Assembly (NCBI RefSeq): GCF_004923205.2
Contig: NZ_SELD02000018.1
Coordinates: forward strand, 62,001 to 126,000
From: Paracoccus aeridis
Lineage (GTDB): Bacteria; Pseudomonadota; Alphaproteobacteria; Rhodobacterales; Rhodobacteraceae
DNA: 64,000 bases
Reading direction: 5' to 3'
Position numbers and translations under genes: made by a program. The notes beneath the pieces are model-generated. The model did no database searches and had not been told where the DNA came from. It saw only the letters and a program-made list of their open reading frames with translations. Positions within the stretch are counted from its first letter, which is position 1. The number at the start of each line of letters is the position of its first letter. This document shows positions 29,978 through 39,663 of this stretch, piece after piece.

Positions 29978-31995
29978 GCGGCTCCGCCTGCCCGCCCGCC
30001 CGTTTTCGCCGCCGCCTTCGCCGCCGCTTTCCCCGTTGCTTTCCCGGCCGCTTTCCGGTCCTTCGCCGCCGCGTTCCTCAGCCGTGCGAGGGCGCGCGCC
30101 GGGCGCGCCAGCTCGGGCCAGTTCGCGGCCGCGGCGGTCAGGTGCGCCAGCCGCCGCTCGGCATCGTCCTGCGCCCGCACCGCCGCCGAAAGGTGCAGAA
30201 GCGCATTGCCGGGCGCGGCTGCGATCGCCCGGTCCATGTGCTTCCAGGCGGCGCCCGTGTTGCCGTTCTGGAAATAGGCGTTGGCCAGCCGCTTGGCCGT
30301 GATGGCCTGGCCCGGCCGCACCCGGTCCAGCCACTCCAGCACCGCGAACGACCGCCTGAGCCGGCCATGCAGCGTCAGGACGCTTGCCGCGAACCCCAGC
30401 AGGATTGCTACATCCTCGTCGGGTTGCGGCATGGCCACGCCCGCGGCCACCGCCTGTTCGAACACGGTCAGCGGCGTCAGGGCGGGTCCGAGCTTGAGAT
30501 CCAGCACCGGCCAGCGGCGCAGGCTGGCGCGGGTGCTGTCGTCCTGCACCAGCTCGTCCCAGTCGCACAGGAACGCGTGAAGCGGCATCTGCCCGTCCGA
30601 TCCGTCCGCGTGCCGGGCCAGGATCTGGTGCAGCCGCGGCGGGAACATCAGCTGGTCGGACGCGACGCCCGGCCGCGACAGGATCAGCGAGGCCGTCGCC
30701 TTCGCCGCCTGCCCGTCGTTCGACCGACCCTCTAACGCCTGCTCGACAAAGCGCGCATGCAGCGTCGGTTCAGGCATCGCCCCGGCATCGCCGGCGGCCC
30801 GGCGCCGCGCATCGGCCAGCAGCACGATGCTGTCGCAATAGACCCGGTCCCGCGCGCGCAGCAGTTTCTGCCCCAGAGCCAGCCTTGCCAGATGGACCGC
30901 GGCCTCGCCGAGCCCCGCAGCCTCGGCCGCGGCCGCGAGGTGGCGCGGCACGAACGGGAACCGCGCCATGATCCCGGGCCGGTCCGCGAAGGCGGCGATC
31001 AGTTCGGGCACGCGGCCGACCGACCGGGCATGCGGCGCGGCGTAGGCCACCGACTGCGCCATGTCGCCCGGCGCGAAGAAGCTGCCGGGCGCCGCGATCA
31101 GGCGGTCCAGCAAAGCGTCGTGCGACGCAATCGCGACGCCGCGCGGCAGGCCTGCGGGCAGCGGAACGATCCGCACCCCGCCGATGACGTTGGCCGCCTG
31201 CGAGAAGGCGCTCTGCGACGGGGCGCCGACCGTCGCGCAGCGCGCCATCAGCATCAGCTCCAGCACGTCCCGCGCGGCGCTGTCGCGGGCGACGTCCGGC
31301 GCGTGCTCTGCCAGCAGCCGGTCCACCGGAATGATCCGCCCGTTCCCCTGCGCGAGGTGCAGGACCGCGGCGGGCGTGTCCGAGAACGCGATCACCGCGC
31401 CGTCCTGCCCTTCCGCGAAGGCGCGCAGGAACTCGTCGGGGACGAACTTGCCCGGCCACGCGCTGTATGACCACGGGAAGCTGTCGAGGATGTCGCCGCG
31501 CCGCACGTGGATGGCCGAGGCCGGGCCGCCGCCGATCGCCCGGATCGCCGCGTCCATGCGGTCGAGCGCGCGGGCCAGCGGTGCGGCCAGCTGCAGCTGC
31601 GCCGCGACGGCGCGCACCTCGGCCTCGACCTGCGCCGCGGGCTCGCCCTGGAAGGTCGCCACCGCGAAGGCCGCGTCGCTGTGGAACCGGACCCCGTTCG
31701 CCAGCGCCCGCGCGAAGTTCGCGCGGTTCAGATGGGCGGATTCGGCGTGCAGGCTGCGGCGGCCGTCCAGCGGCGGCGCGCGGTCCACGACCACGATGTG
31801 ACTGGCCACGAAATCGGGCGTGAAGAAGGCCGTGGGGTCGGACAGCTCGGGCCAGGGGCCGTCCGGTTGCGCGAGCCACGCGAAGCGCGTCGTCGCGCCG
31901 AAGGCATGGGCCAGCCGCATCAGGCTGACGATCCCGGTGATGCGCGCGCCCACCCGGTCCTGCCGGAATCCGATGATCGCCGGTTCCTGGGTCAA
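29974..31995 (-). CDS. Fucosyltransferase-like protein with TPR-like region and Lys/Ala tail
   Basis: 673 residues, three parts. The N-terminal 280 residues look like the GT11/O-fucosyltransferase fold: IHVRRGD at 162-168 is the HxRRxD-type donor-binding motif. The middle to C-terminal part (about 520-630) has helical pairs resembling tetratricopeptide repeats (AKRLANAYFQNGNTGAAWKH, cut short here). The final 32 residues are a basic tail of AAK/GKA repeats similar to histone H1. The start is uncertain: the longest frame opens with TTG at 31995 with a poor Shine-Dalgarno. Its TAG stop overlaps the xerD TAG stop within CTAG. Substrate unknown; role in glycan or protein decoration inferred. Confidence 0.6.
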   Translation of the reverse strand: MTQEPAIIGFRQDRVGARITGIVSLMRLAHAFGATTRFAWLAQPDGPWPELSDPTAFFTPDFVASHIVVVDRAPPLDGRRSLHAESAHLNRANFARALANGVRFHSDAAFAVATFQGEPAAQVEAEVRAVAAQLQLAAPLARALDRMDAAIRAIGGGPASAIHVRRGDILDSFPWSYSAWPGKFVPDEFLRAFAEGQDGAVIAFSDTPAAVLHLAQGNGRIIPVDRLLAEHAPDVARDSAARDVLELMLMARCATVGAPSQSAFSQAANVIGGVRIVPLPAGLPRGVAIASHDALLDRLIAAPGSFFAPGDMAQSVAYAAPHARSVGRVPELIAAFADRPGIMARFPFVPRHLAAAAEAAGLGEAAVHLARLALGQKLLRARDRVYCDSIVLLADARRRAAGDAGAMPEPTLHARFVEQALEGRSNDGQAAKATASLILSRPGVASDQLMFPPRLHQILARHADGSDGQMPLHAFLCDWDELVQDDSTRASLRRWPVLDLKLGPALTPLTVFEQAVAAGVAMPQPDEDVAILLGFAASVLTLHGRLRRSFAVLEWLDRVRPGQAITAKRLANAYFQNGNTGAAWKHMDRAIAAAPGNALLHLSAAVRAQDDAERRLAHLTAAAANWPELARPARALARLRNAAAKDRKAAGKATGKAAAKAAAKTGGRAGGAA

Positions 31996-32066
31996 TGCTG
32001 TGGCCCCGATGACGTGTCGGGCCCTGATTAGCCGGCGGGCGGCAGCGGCACAACCGGCGCGCCCGC

Positions 32067-32095
32067 TTGCAACCGGGCCGCCCCCTGCCTATCAG
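32067..32095 (+). promoter_or_regulatory. Candidate transketolase promoter
   Basis: TTGCAA (32067-32072), 17-bp spacer, TATCAG (32090-32095), 32 bp before the tkt start. The -10 lies in the loop of a 6-bp CCCCTG/CAGGGG inverted repeat (32081-32098 region). Confidence 0.4.
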
Positions 32096-32127
32096 GGGCC
32101 GACCCCCGCGCATGAAGGACCGCCGCC

Positions 32128-34149
32128 ATGGATCTGACCTCGCACCGCCTGGCTGACCCCGATCACTGGAGCCTCGCCAGCGCGATCCGCGTGCTGTCGA
32201 TGGACGCCGTGCAGGCCGCGAACTCGGGCCACCCGGGCATGCCGATGGGCATGGCGGACGTGGCGACCGTGCTGTGGGGCCGGCACCTGAAGTTCGACGC
32301 GGCCGCGCCCAACTGGTTCGACCGCGACCGCTTCATCCTGTCGGCGGGCCACGGGTCGATGCTGCTCTACTCGCTGCTGCACCTGACCGGGTTCGAGCAG
32401 ATGACGCTGGACCAGATCAGGAACTTTCGCCAGTGGGGCGCGGCGACCGCCGGCCACCCCGAATACGGCCACGCCGAGGGGGTCGAGACGACCACCGGGC
32501 CGCTGGGCCAGGGTCTTGCCGCGTCGGTCGGCTTCGCGATGGCCGAGGAGAAGATGCGGGCCGAGTTCGGCGCGGACCTGTGCGACCACCGCACCTGGGT
32601 CATCGCCGGGGACGGCTGCCTGATGGAAGGGATCAGCCAGGAAGCGATCGCGCTTGCCGGGCATCTCAAGCTCGGCCGCCTGATCGTGCTCTGGGACAAC
32701 AACGACATCACCATCGACGGCGCGGTGTCGCTGTCGGATTCGACCGACCAGCTGAAGCGGTTCGAGGCGTCGGGCTGGCGCACGCTCAGCTGCGACGGCC
32801 ACAACCCGGCCGACATCGACCGCGCGCTGGCGCAGGCCCGGCAGGACGACGGCCGCCCGGTGCTGGTGTCGTGCAAGACCATCATCGGCTTCGGCTCGGC
32901 CGCCAAGGGCGGCACCTCGGGCGTCCACGGCTCGCCTCTGGGGATCGAGGAGATCGCGGCGACCCGCCTCGCCTATGCCTGGGACCACGGCGATTTCGAG
33001 CTGCCGGACGAACTGGTGGCGCGCTGGCGCGAACTCGGCCGCCGCGGCGCGGCCGACCGCGAGGCGTGGGCCGCCCGCGTCGACGGCCTTGACGAGGACA
33101 GGCGCAACGCCTTTGCCGCCCGCGTCTCGGGCGAGCCGTCGGATAGGCTCGCCCCCGCGATCGCGGAGCTGAAGCGCAAGGCCAGCGCCGACCGGCCCAA
33201 GGTCGCGACCCGCAAGGCGTCCGAGCTGGTGCTCGAGGTCGTGAACCCGATCCTGCCCGAAACCCTCGGCGGCTCGGCCGACCTCACCGGGTCGAACAAC
33301 ACCCGCACAAAGGACCTTGGCGTGTTCTCGGCCGAGAACCGGCTGGGCCGCTACATCCACTACGGCATCCGCGAACACGGGATGGCGGCGGCGATGAACG
33401 GGCTGGCGCTGCACGGCGGCTTCCGGCCGTATGGCGGCACCTTCCTTGCCTTTACGGACTACGCCCGCGGCGCGATGCGGCTGTCGGCGCTGATGGGCGC
33501 GCCGGTCGTCTACGTGATGACGCATGATTCCATCGGGCTTGGCGAGGACGGCCCGACCCACCAGCCGGTCGAGCATCTGGCGATGCTGCGCGCCACGCCC
33601 AACACCTGGACCTTCCGCCCCGCCGACGTGGTGGAAACGGCAGAGGCCTGGGAACTCGCGCTGACGACCGACAGCACGCCTTCCGTCCTGGCCCTGTCGC
33701 GCCAGAACCTCGCCACCGTGCGGACCACCCACAGCGACGAGAACCTGACCGCCCGCGGCGCCTACATCCTGCGCGAGGCCTCGGCCGACGCCCGCGCGAT
33801 CCTCATGGCCTCGGGCTCCGAGGTCGAGATCGCGGTCAAAGCCGCCGAGCAGCTGGAAGCGGACGGCGTTCCCACCCGGGTCGTCTCGGTCCCCTGCATG
33901 GAACTGTTCCGCGACCAGGACGAAGCCTACCGCGCCGAGATCCTGCCCGAAGGTCCGGTCCGCGTCGCGATCGAGGCGGCGGTGCGCCAGCCGTGGGACT
34001 GGCTGCTCATGGGCGAGCGCGGCGACTGGAAGCGCTGCGACTTCGTCGGCATGACCGGCTTCGGCGCGTCCGCCCCGGCCGAGCGGCTCTACAGGGAATT
34101 CGGCATCACGCCCGAGGACACGGTGGCCAAGGTCAAGGCCCTGCTGTGA
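32128..34149 (+). CDS. tkt: Transketolase
   Basis: 673 residues, normal length. Thiamine-diphosphate enzyme exchanging two-carbon units in the pentose phosphate and Calvin cycles. ThDP motif [13 protein letters not shown] to NNDITID, the catalytic histidines in [11 protein letters not shown] and VHGSPLG, and the pyrimidine domain [21 protein letters not shown] at 32128 with AAGGA upstream. Not grouped with Calvin-cycle genes here, so a housekeeping role is likely. 100 bp separate it from the next gene. Confidence 0.96.
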   Translation: MDLTSHRLADPDHWSLASAIRVLSMDAVQAANSGHPGMPMGMADVATVLWGRHLKFDAAAPNWFDRDRFILSAGHGSMLLYSLLHLTGFEQMTLDQIRNFRQWGAATAGHPEYGHAEGVETTTGPLGQGLAASVGFAMAEEKMRAEFGADLCDHRTWVIAGDGCLMEGISQEAIALAGHLKLGRLIVLWDNNDITIDGAVSLSDSTDQLKRFEASGWRTLSCDGHNPADIDRALAQARQDDGRPVLVSCKTIIGFGSAAKGGTSGVHGSPLGIEEIAATRLAYAWDHGDFELPDELVARWRELGRRGAADREAWAARVDGLDEDRRNAFAARVSGEPSDRLAPAIAELKRKASADRPKVATRKASELVLEVVNPILPETLGGSADLTGSNNTRTKDLGVFSAENRLGRYIHYGIREHGMAAAMNGLALHGGFRPYGGTFLAFTDYARGAMRLSALMGAPVVYVMTHDSIGLGEDGPTHQPVEHLAMLRATPNTWTFRPADVVETAEAWELALTTDSTPSVLALSRQNLATVRTTHSDENLTARGAYILREASADARAILMASGSEVEIAVKAAEQLEADGVPTRVVSVPCMELFRDQDEAYRAEILPEGPVRVAIEAAVRQPWDWLLMGERGDWKRCDFVGMTGFGASAPAERLYREFGITPEDTVAKVKALL

Positions 34150-34249
34150 CCCCCCCGGGCGCGCCCACCGATCTTCTGTCCCCAAGTATCCCCCGCGGAG
34201 CGTCCGGCCCCGACGATCAGCGCAAGGCCGCGCGCCGAGGCCGGCGCTG

Positions 34250-35248
34250 ATGCGCCCGCTGCCCCGCGCCATGGCCCTGATGGGACGCGAGGCGGACGGC
34301 GCGCGCCTGCCCGCCTCGGCGCGCCCGCGCGACACCCAGACCACCGGCATCCTTCTGCTGCTGGTCTCGGTCCTGCTGTTCACGCTGATGGACGCGACGG
34401 GCAAGCACCTCACCGAACGCTACCATCCCGGGCAGATCATCTGGGCGCGCATGGCGCTGAACCTCGTGATCGTGCTCGTGATCCTCGCCCCCCGGCTCGG
34501 GCAGGTGATCCGGTCGCGCTCGCCCGCGCTTCAGGTCGGGCGCGGGCTGACGCAGCTCGGCTCGATCGCCTGCTTCTTCACCGCGCTGCAGTTCATCGGC
34601 CTGGCCGAGGCGACCGCGATCATGGACATCAACCCGGTCCTCATCACGCTGGGGGCGGCGCTGTTCCTGGGTGAGCGCATCGGCATCCGCCGGATCATCG
34701 GGATCGCGGTCGCGCTGGCGGGCGCGCTCATCATCATCCGCCCCGGCGCGGGCGTGCTGCACCCGGCCGCGGTCCTGCCGCTGATCGGGGCGGTCAGCTA
34801 CGCCGCGGGCGCCGTGATGACGCGGATGGTCCGGGGCGACAGCACCGCGACGTCGATCCTGTGGTCCACCGGCGTAGCCACGATCGGCGCGTCGCTGGTC
34901 GCGCCCTTCGTGTGGCAGCCGATCCAGACGGGCGACCTCTGGGCCTTCGTGGTGATGGGCGTTCTGGGCACGATGGCGCAGGCGCTGCTGATCCGCGCCT
35001 TCTCGCTGGCCGAGGCGGCGGCGGTCGCGCCGTTCGGCTATACCGGGCTGATCTGGGCGGGGCTGTGGGGCTGGCTGTTCTTCGGCGTCGTACCCGACCT
35101 CTGGACCTTCGTCGGCGCGGCGATCATCGTGGCGGCCGGCCTGTATGTCTGGGCGCGCGAGGCGCAGGCCGCGCGGTCCGCCCAGCGCGAGGCGCGGTCG
35201 CGCGCGGCGCAGGTGGACGCCGCCGGTCCCGACGGCTTCGCCCCCTGA
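34250..35248 (+). CDS. EamA/DMT family transporter
   Basis: 332 residues with ten predicted transmembrane helices in two EamA repeats (first around TGILLLLVSVLLFTLMDATG, second around VLPLIGAVSYAAGAVMTRM). This family exports metabolites; the substrate is not identifiable. The N-terminal 25 residues and C-terminal 30 residues are hydrophilic. ATG at 34250; in-frame ATGs at 34271 and 34280 are alternatives. The stop overlaps the next gene start (TGATG), so it is coupled to the acyltransferase. Confidence 0.85.
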   Translation: MRPLPRAMALMGREADGARLPASARPRDTQTTGILLLLVSVLLFTLMDATGKHLTERYHPGQIIWARMALNLVIVLVILAPRLGQVIRSRSPALQVGRGLTQLGSIACFFTALQFIGLAEATAIMDINPVLITLGAALFLGERIGIRRIIGIAVALAGALIIIRPGAGVLHPAAVLPLIGAVSYAAGAVMTRMVRGDSTATSILWSTGVATIGASLVAPFVWQPIQTGDLWAFVVMGVLGTMAQALLIRAFSLAEAAAVAPFGYTGLIWAGLWGWLFFGVVPDLWTFVGAAIIVAAGLYVWAREAQAARSAQREARSRAAQVDAAGPDGFAP

Positions 35249-36276
35249 TGGCGCGGCCAGCGGCACAATCGGCGGCGCGGCCGGACCCGGTGCCCCTGAC
35301 CGACCGCCTGACCAGCGCCGCCTTCATCGGCCTGATCCGGGTGCTGCGGCTCCTGCCCTACCGCCGCCGGATCCCCGCGATGGGCTGGGCCTTCGCCCAT
35401 CTCGCCGCGCCGCTGGCCGGATGGCGGCGGCGCATCCGCGACAACCTCGCGCTCGCCCGCCCCGACCTCGACCCGGCCGAGGTGCGGCGCCTGACCTACG
35501 CCGTCCCCGACAACGCCGGGCGGTCGATCATGGAGATCTACTCGGGGCCCGAGTTCGCGGCCCGCGTCGCCGCCGCCGACCCGCTGACCGGACCGGGCCT
35601 TCCGGCGCTGGAACAGGCGGTCGCGGCCGGACGGCCGGTGATCCTCGCCTGCGCGCATTTCGGCAACTACGACGCGGCGCGCGCGGCGCTCGGCGCGCGG
35701 GGCTGGACGGTCGGCGGGCTTTACCGGCCGATGAACAACCGCGCCTTCAACCGCCACTACATCCCGGCCATGACGTCGATCGCCGAGCCGCTGTTCCCGC
35801 GCGGGCGCGCCGGGCTGTCGGCGATGATCCGGTTCCTGCGCGGCGGCGGGATCCTGTGCCTCGGCTTCGACCAGTTCGACCGGCACGGACGCACGCTGCG
35901 GTTCTTCGGCCTGCCGAGCGAGACCGTGCTGACGCCCGCCGAGCTCGCGCTGCGCTACGACGCCGCGCTGATCCCGATTGCGGCGATCCGCCAGCCCGAC
36001 GGGCTTCGCTTCGCCGTGCAGGTGGGCGAGCCCGTCCCGCCGGGCGAGCCCGAGGCGATGATGCAGGCCCTGAACGACGACCTGGAACGGGTGGTGCGGG
36101 CGCACATGGACCAGTGGTTCTGGATCCACCGCCGCTGGAAGCCCAGGCGCCGCAAGGCCGGGCCCGGCGACGATCCCGACCTGCCGATGTCCGGGCCGGG
36201 CTTGCCGATATCCGGATCGGGCGTGCCGGCGGGCGGGTCCGAAACGGTTTCCATTGACTCCGACAAGCGTCTATAA
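35248..36276 (+). CDS. LpxL/HtrB-family lysophospholipid (lipid A-type) acyltransferase
   Basis: 342 residues. Membrane-associated acyltransferase; the H-x4-D motif appears as HFGNYD after VILACA, and the distal block contains GGILCLGFDQFD and ending DQWFWIHRRWKP, characteristic of LpxL/HtrB homologues that add secondary acyl chains to lipid A or act on lysolipids. After the conserved end (about residue 310), a tail contains two 7-residue repeats encoded by 21-bp tandem repeats (36184-36240). Start overlaps the transporter stop. Exact acceptor not determinable. Confidence 0.85.
   Translation: MARPAAQSAARPDPVPLTDRLTSAAFIGLIRVLRLLPYRRRIPAMGWAFAHLAAPLAGWRRRIRDNLALARPDLDPAEVRRLTYAVPDNAGRSIMEIYSGPEFAARVAAADPLTGPGLPALEQAVAAGRPVILACAHFGNYDAARAALGARGWTVGGLYRPMNNRAFNRHYIPAMTSIAEPLFPRGRAGLSAMIRFLRGGGILCLGFDQFDRHGRTLRFFGLPSETVLTPAELALRYDAALIPIAAIRQPDGLRFAVQVGEPVPPGEPEAMMQALNDDLERVVRAHMDQWFWIHRRWKPRRRKAGPGDDPDLPMSGPGLPISGSGVPAGGSETVSIDSDKRL
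36184..36240 (+). repeat. 21-bp tandem repeat in the acyltransferase tail
   Basis: Two full 21-bp units (36184-36204 and 36205-36225, 16 of 21 positions identical) and a 15-bp degenerate third. They encode PMSGPGL, PISGSGV, PAGGS. The repeats lie after the conserved catalytic region. Confidence 0.7.
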
Positions 36277-36295
36277 GCGCGCCAGCGCCGCAGCC

Positions 36296-36334
36296 TCAGA
36301 ACGGCACGTCAGAACGACACATCAGTACGGCACA
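36296..36334 (+). repeat. Three 13-bp direct repeats in the accB leader
   Basis: TCAGAACGGCACG, TCAGAACGACACA and TCAGTACGGCACA stand head to tail, ending 13 bp before the accB start codon. They are outside any coding region I can support. Possible roles are a regulator-binding array or an RNA leader element; the Shine-Dalgarno (GGGCAGAG) follows directly. Confidence 0.75.
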
Positions 36335-36347
36335 GGGCAGAGACCGA

Positions 36348-36884
36348 ATGACCGACAAAGACAAGAACCACGAAGGTGACGTGGCCTTCATCCAGGCCCT
36401 CGCCGAGCTTCTGAACCGCAACGATCTGACGGAACTGTCGGTCGAGCGCGAATACGGCGAAAGCGACCGGCTGACCGTGCAGCTGTCCAAGCAGGGCCCG
36501 CAGCAGGTCGTGATGCAGTCGAACGCGCCCGCCTACGCCCCCGCCCCCGCCTATGCCGCCCCGCCCGGCCCGGCCGCGATCCCGGGCGCGCCCGCCCCGG
36601 CGGCCGCCGGCGGCGCCGCCCCCGCGGCCAGCGGCGATCCCGCCGTGCTGCCCGGCGCGGTGACATCGCCCATGGTCGGCACGGTCTACCTTGCCGCCGA
36701 ACCCGGCGCCGCGCCCTTCGCCACGCTGGGCCAGCAGGTCGCCGAAGGGGACACGCTGCTGATCGTCGAGGCGATGAAGACCATGAACCACATCCCCGCC
36801 CCGCGCGCGGGCACGGTGCGCCGGATCCTCGTCGACGACGGCACACCGGTGGAGTTCGGCACGCCGCTGATGGTCATCGAATAA
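36348..36884 (+). CDS. accB: Biotin carboxyl carrier protein of acetyl-CoA carboxylase
   Basis: 178 residues. N-terminal interaction domain, a long Ala/Pro linker (about residues 60-100) and a C-terminal biotinyl domain with the biotin-accepting lysine in EAMKTMN and the thumb-region [14 protein letters not shown] end. Carries CO2 from biotin carboxylase to the carboxyltransferase in fatty-acid synthesis. accC follows after a single base. The leader carries three 13-bp direct repeats. Confidence 0.96.
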   Translation: MTDKDKNHEGDVAFIQALAELLNRNDLTELSVEREYGESDRLTVQLSKQGPQQVVMQSNAPAYAPAPAYAAPPGPAAIPGAPAPAAAGGAAPAASGDPAVLPGAVTSPMVGTVYLAAEPGAAPFATLGQQVAEGDTLLIVEAMKTMNHIPAPRAGTVRRILVDDGTPVEFGTPLMVIE

Positions 36885-36885
36885 G

Positions 36886-38232
36886 ATGTTCGACAAGATC
36901 CTGATCGCCAACCGCGGCGAAATCGCGCTTCGCGTCATCCGGGCCTGCCGCGAGATGGGGATCGCCTCGGTCGCGGTCCACTCCACCGCCGACGCCGACG
37001 CCATGCACGTCCGCATGGCCGACGAATCCGTTTGCATCGGCCCGCCGCCCTCGGCCTCGTCCTACCTGTCGATGCCCGCGATCATCTCGGCGTGCGAGAT
37101 CACGGGCGCGCAGGCGATCCATCCCGGCTACGGCTTCCTGTCGGAAAACGCGACCTTCGTGCAGATGGTCGAGGATCACGGCCTGACCTTCATCGGCCCG
37201 CGGGCGGAACATATCCGCATCATGGGCGACAAGATCACCGCCAAGGAAACCGCCGCGCAGCTGGGCATCCCGGTCGTGCCGGGGTCCGAAGGCGGGGTCG
37301 CAGACGTGGAAACCGCCCGCCAGGTCGCGGCCGGGATCGGCTATCCCGTCATCATCAAGGCCACCGCAGGCGGCGGCGGCCGCGGCATGAAGGTCGCCCA
37401 CGACGACGGCGCGCTGGAAGTCGCCTTCCGCACCGCGCGGACCGAAGCGAAGGCCGCCTTCGGCAACCCCGACGTCTATATCGAGAAATACCTGCAGAAG
37501 CCCCGCCATATCGAGATCCAGGTCTTCGGCGACGGGCGCGGCCGCGCGGTCCACTTGGGCGAGCGCGACTGCTCGCTGCAGCGGCGCCACCAGAAGGTGC
37601 TGGAGGAAGCGCCCGGCCCCGCCATCACCGCCGAGGAGCGCGCGCGCATCGGCAAGGTCTGCGCCGACGCGATGGCGCAGCTCGGCTATGCCGGCGCGGG
37701 CACGATCGAGTTCCTGTACGAGGACGGCGAGTTCTATTTCATCGAGATGAACACCCGCCTGCAGGTGGAACACCCGGTGACCGAGGCGATCTTCGGCGTC
37801 GACCTTGTGCGCGAGCAGATCTGCGTCGCGGCCGGGAACGAGATGACGCTGCGCCAGGAGGACCTGTCGATCCGTGGCCACGCGATCGAGGTGCGGATCA
37901 ACGCCGAGCGCGTCCCCGACTTCGCCCCCTGCCCCGGCCGGGTCACGCAGTACCACGCGCCCGGCGGGCTTGGCGTCCGCGTCGATTCCGCGATCTACGA
38001 CGGCTACAGCATCCCGCCGTACTACGACTCGCTGATCGGCAAGCTGATCGTCCACGGGCGCGACCGGCCCGAGGCGCTGGCGCGGCTGAACCGCGCGCTG
38101 AGCGAGCTGATCGTGGACGGGGTGGACACGACCGTGCCGCTGTTCCGGGAACTGCTGAAGGATCCGGACATCCAGAGCGGCAACTATTCGATCCACTGGC
38201 TGGAACGCTGGCTGGAACGGCACTACCGCTGA
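36886..38232 (+). CDS. accC: Biotin carboxylase subunit of acetyl-CoA carboxylase
   Basis: 448 residues, standard. ATP-grasp enzyme: N-terminal [20 protein letters not shown], the glycine-rich ATP lid [23 protein letters not shown], and [14 protein letters not shown] with catalytic residues. Carboxylates the biotin on AccB. One-base gap to accB. accA and accD are not in the window. Confidence 0.97.
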   Translation: MFDKILIANRGEIALRVIRACREMGIASVAVHSTADADAMHVRMADESVCIGPPPSASSYLSMPAIISACEITGAQAIHPGYGFLSENATFVQMVEDHGLTFIGPRAEHIRIMGDKITAKETAAQLGIPVVPGSEGGVADVETARQVAAGIGYPVIIKATAGGGGRGMKVAHDDGALEVAFRTARTEAKAAFGNPDVYIEKYLQKPRHIEIQVFGDGRGRAVHLGERDCSLQRRHQKVLEEAPGPAITAEERARIGKVCADAMAQLGYAGAGTIEFLYEDGEFYFIEMNTRLQVEHPVTEAIFGVDLVREQICVAAGNEMTLRQEDLSIRGHAIEVRINAERVPDFAPCPGRVTQYHAPGGLGVRVDSAIYDGYSIPPYYDSLIGKLIVHGRDRPEALARLNRALSELIVDGVDTTVPLFRELLKDPDIQSGNYSIHWLERWLERHYR

Positions 38233-38351
38233 CGGCCGGCGCCGGCGCTTTCCGGCCCGACGCAAGCCCGCGCCGGCGGACGGGTTGCGCACGGGGCGGG
38301 CTGCGTTCTACGCTTCCCGGCAGGTGCAACCGCCCTGACGGAGGTCCGGCC

Positions 38352-38735
38352 ATGTCGTGGAAGGCCGAAGGCTACAGCAGCGTCAGTCCCTACCTGATCG
38401 TGCAGGATGCCGAGCGGGCCCTTGCGTTCATGGAGGCGGTTTTCGACGCCCGCCGCATCCAGGTCATCCCGCGCGAGGGCGGCGGCACCATGCACGCCGA
38501 GGCGTGGATCGACGACACGGTGGTGATGCTGGGCGAGGCGCCGGGCGGCGGCGCGGCCGATGCGTCCGACATCAACGTCCACGTCTATGTCCCGGATGCG
38601 GTCGCCACGTTCGACCGCGCGCGGGCGGCCGGGGGGACGGTCGTCCAGGAACCCGGGCGCGGCCCCGACGGAGACATGCGCGGCGGCATCTCGGACGGGA
38701 ACGGCACGACCTGGTGGATCAGCACGCACGGCTGA
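38352..38735 (+). CDS. VOC (glyoxalase/PhnB-type) superfamily protein
   Basis: 127 residues with the paired beta-alpha-beta-beta-beta modules of the vicinal-oxygen-chelate superfamily, PhnB-like: SPYLIVQDAERALAFMEAVF at the N-terminus, then MHAEAWIDDTVVML and the C-terminal GDMRGGISDGNGTTWWIS. Metal-binding residues cannot be named with certainty. ATG at 38352 follows ACGGAGGT. 119 bp after accC. Function unknown. Confidence 0.82.
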   Translation: MSWKAEGYSSVSPYLIVQDAERALAFMEAVFDARRIQVIPREGGGTMHAEAWIDDTVVMLGEAPGGGAADASDINVHVYVPDAVATFDRARAAGGTVVQEPGRGPDGDMRGGISDGNGTTWWISTHG

Positions 38736-38794
38736 GCCGGGTCCGGGGACGACGCGCGCCGCGGGCGCTTGCTGGTAAAGGAACGCCTCCGCGC

Positions 38795-39412
38795 ATGCTT
38801 TCGGCCGAACAACTCCTGGCGAGCTACGCGAACGGCATCTTCCCGATGGCCCGGGCGGCGGACGACCCGCAACTGCACTGGTACGACCCGCCCCGCCGCG
38901 GCGTCCTGCCGGTGGGCGGCGTGCATGCCTCGCGCTCTCTCAGGCGCAACCTGCGCCGCGGCGGATGGCGGGCCGAAATCGGCGGCGATTTCTCGGCGAT
39001 CGTGGCCGCCTGCGCCGATCGGGACGAGACCTGGATCAACGCGCCGCTGACCCGCCTTTACGCGCAGCTTCACGCATCGGGGCACGCGCACGCGCTGGCG
39101 GTGTTGCACGAGGGGCAGCTTGCCGGGGGCGTGTTCGGCGTGTCGCTGGGGACCGCGTTCTTCGGCGAAAGCATGTTCTCGCGCCGGACCGACGGGTCCA
39201 AGATGGCGCTGGTCTGGCTGTCCCGGCACCTCGCCGACTGCGGCTTCACCCTGTTCGACAGCCAGTTCCTGACCCCGCACCTCGCCAGCATGGGCGGGGT
39301 CGAGATCACGCGCCACGCCTATCAGCGGCAACTGCGGCACGCGCTCACCCGCGTGGCGGACTTTCATGCGCGGCCCGTCCCCGACGCGGCGGAGCTGCTG
39401 CCTGCGGTCTGA
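38795..39412 (+). CDS. aat: Leucyl/phenylalanyl-tRNA-protein transferase
   Basis: 205 residues. Adds Leu or Phe from tRNA to proteins with N-terminal Arg or Lys, marking them for ClpS/ClpAP (N-end rule). Family blocks are LLASYANGIFPMA, WYDPPRRGVLP, GESMFSRRTDGSKMALVWL and DSQFLTPHLASMGG. ATG at 38795. Presence just downstream of accBC is the usual Rhodobacterales order. Confidence 0.95.
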   Translation: MLSAEQLLASYANGIFPMARAADDPQLHWYDPPRRGVLPVGGVHASRSLRRNLRRGGWRAEIGGDFSAIVAACADRDETWINAPLTRLYAQLHASGHAHALAVLHEGQLAGGVFGVSLGTAFFGESMFSRRTDGSKMALVWLSRHLADCGFTLFDSQFLTPHLASMGGVEITRHAYQRQLRHALTRVADFHARPVPDAAELLPAV

Positions 39413-39663
39413 ACCTGTCCCGGCAGCGCGCGCCACAGCGCCATGAACAGGATCATTGACTCAAACAATCAAGATTAATATCCAGCACGCATCGCGCCAG
39501 CCGCCGCCAGCGCCCGTGGAAATCGAAAACGTCCGGCGTCACGTCGCGGCGGATCACCATCGCGCTGCCCGGTGTCGTCTGCCCCCTCTCAGCCCAGCCG
39601 GGCCATGCGAGGCGGGGCGGCGCGGTCTCCGGGGCATCGTCCGACAGGCTTGAAAGGTCAAGA
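39413..39663 (+). promoter_or_regulatory. Promoter region of the siderophore operon
   Basis: 251 bp without a gene I can support. The first part (39440-39485) is AT-rich, containing TTGACT (39456-39461), a TGA-N9-TCA motif and TAATAT (39476-39481). The TTGACT-TAATAT spacing is only 14 bp, so the exact promoter is uncertain. The remainder shows no recognisable element apart from the Shine-Dalgarno AAAGG before the TonB receptor gene. Confidence 0.5.
39457..39471 (+). promoter_or_regulatory. Candidate IRO box (RirA-type iron operator)
   Basis: TGA-CTCAAACAA-TCA fits the TGA-N9-TCA iron-responsive operator reported for RirA in alphaproteobacteria. It overlaps the -35-like TTGACT upstream of a siderophore receptor operon, where repression under iron-replete conditions makes sense. 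The motif is short, so chance matches elsewhere are expected. Confidence 0.45.

Noticed and set aside
36254-36277. TTGACT and TATAAG as an accB promoter
   Set aside because: The spacing is only 12 bp, too short for a sigma-70 type promoter, and TATAAG overlaps the stop codon of the acyltransferase; not listed as a promoter.
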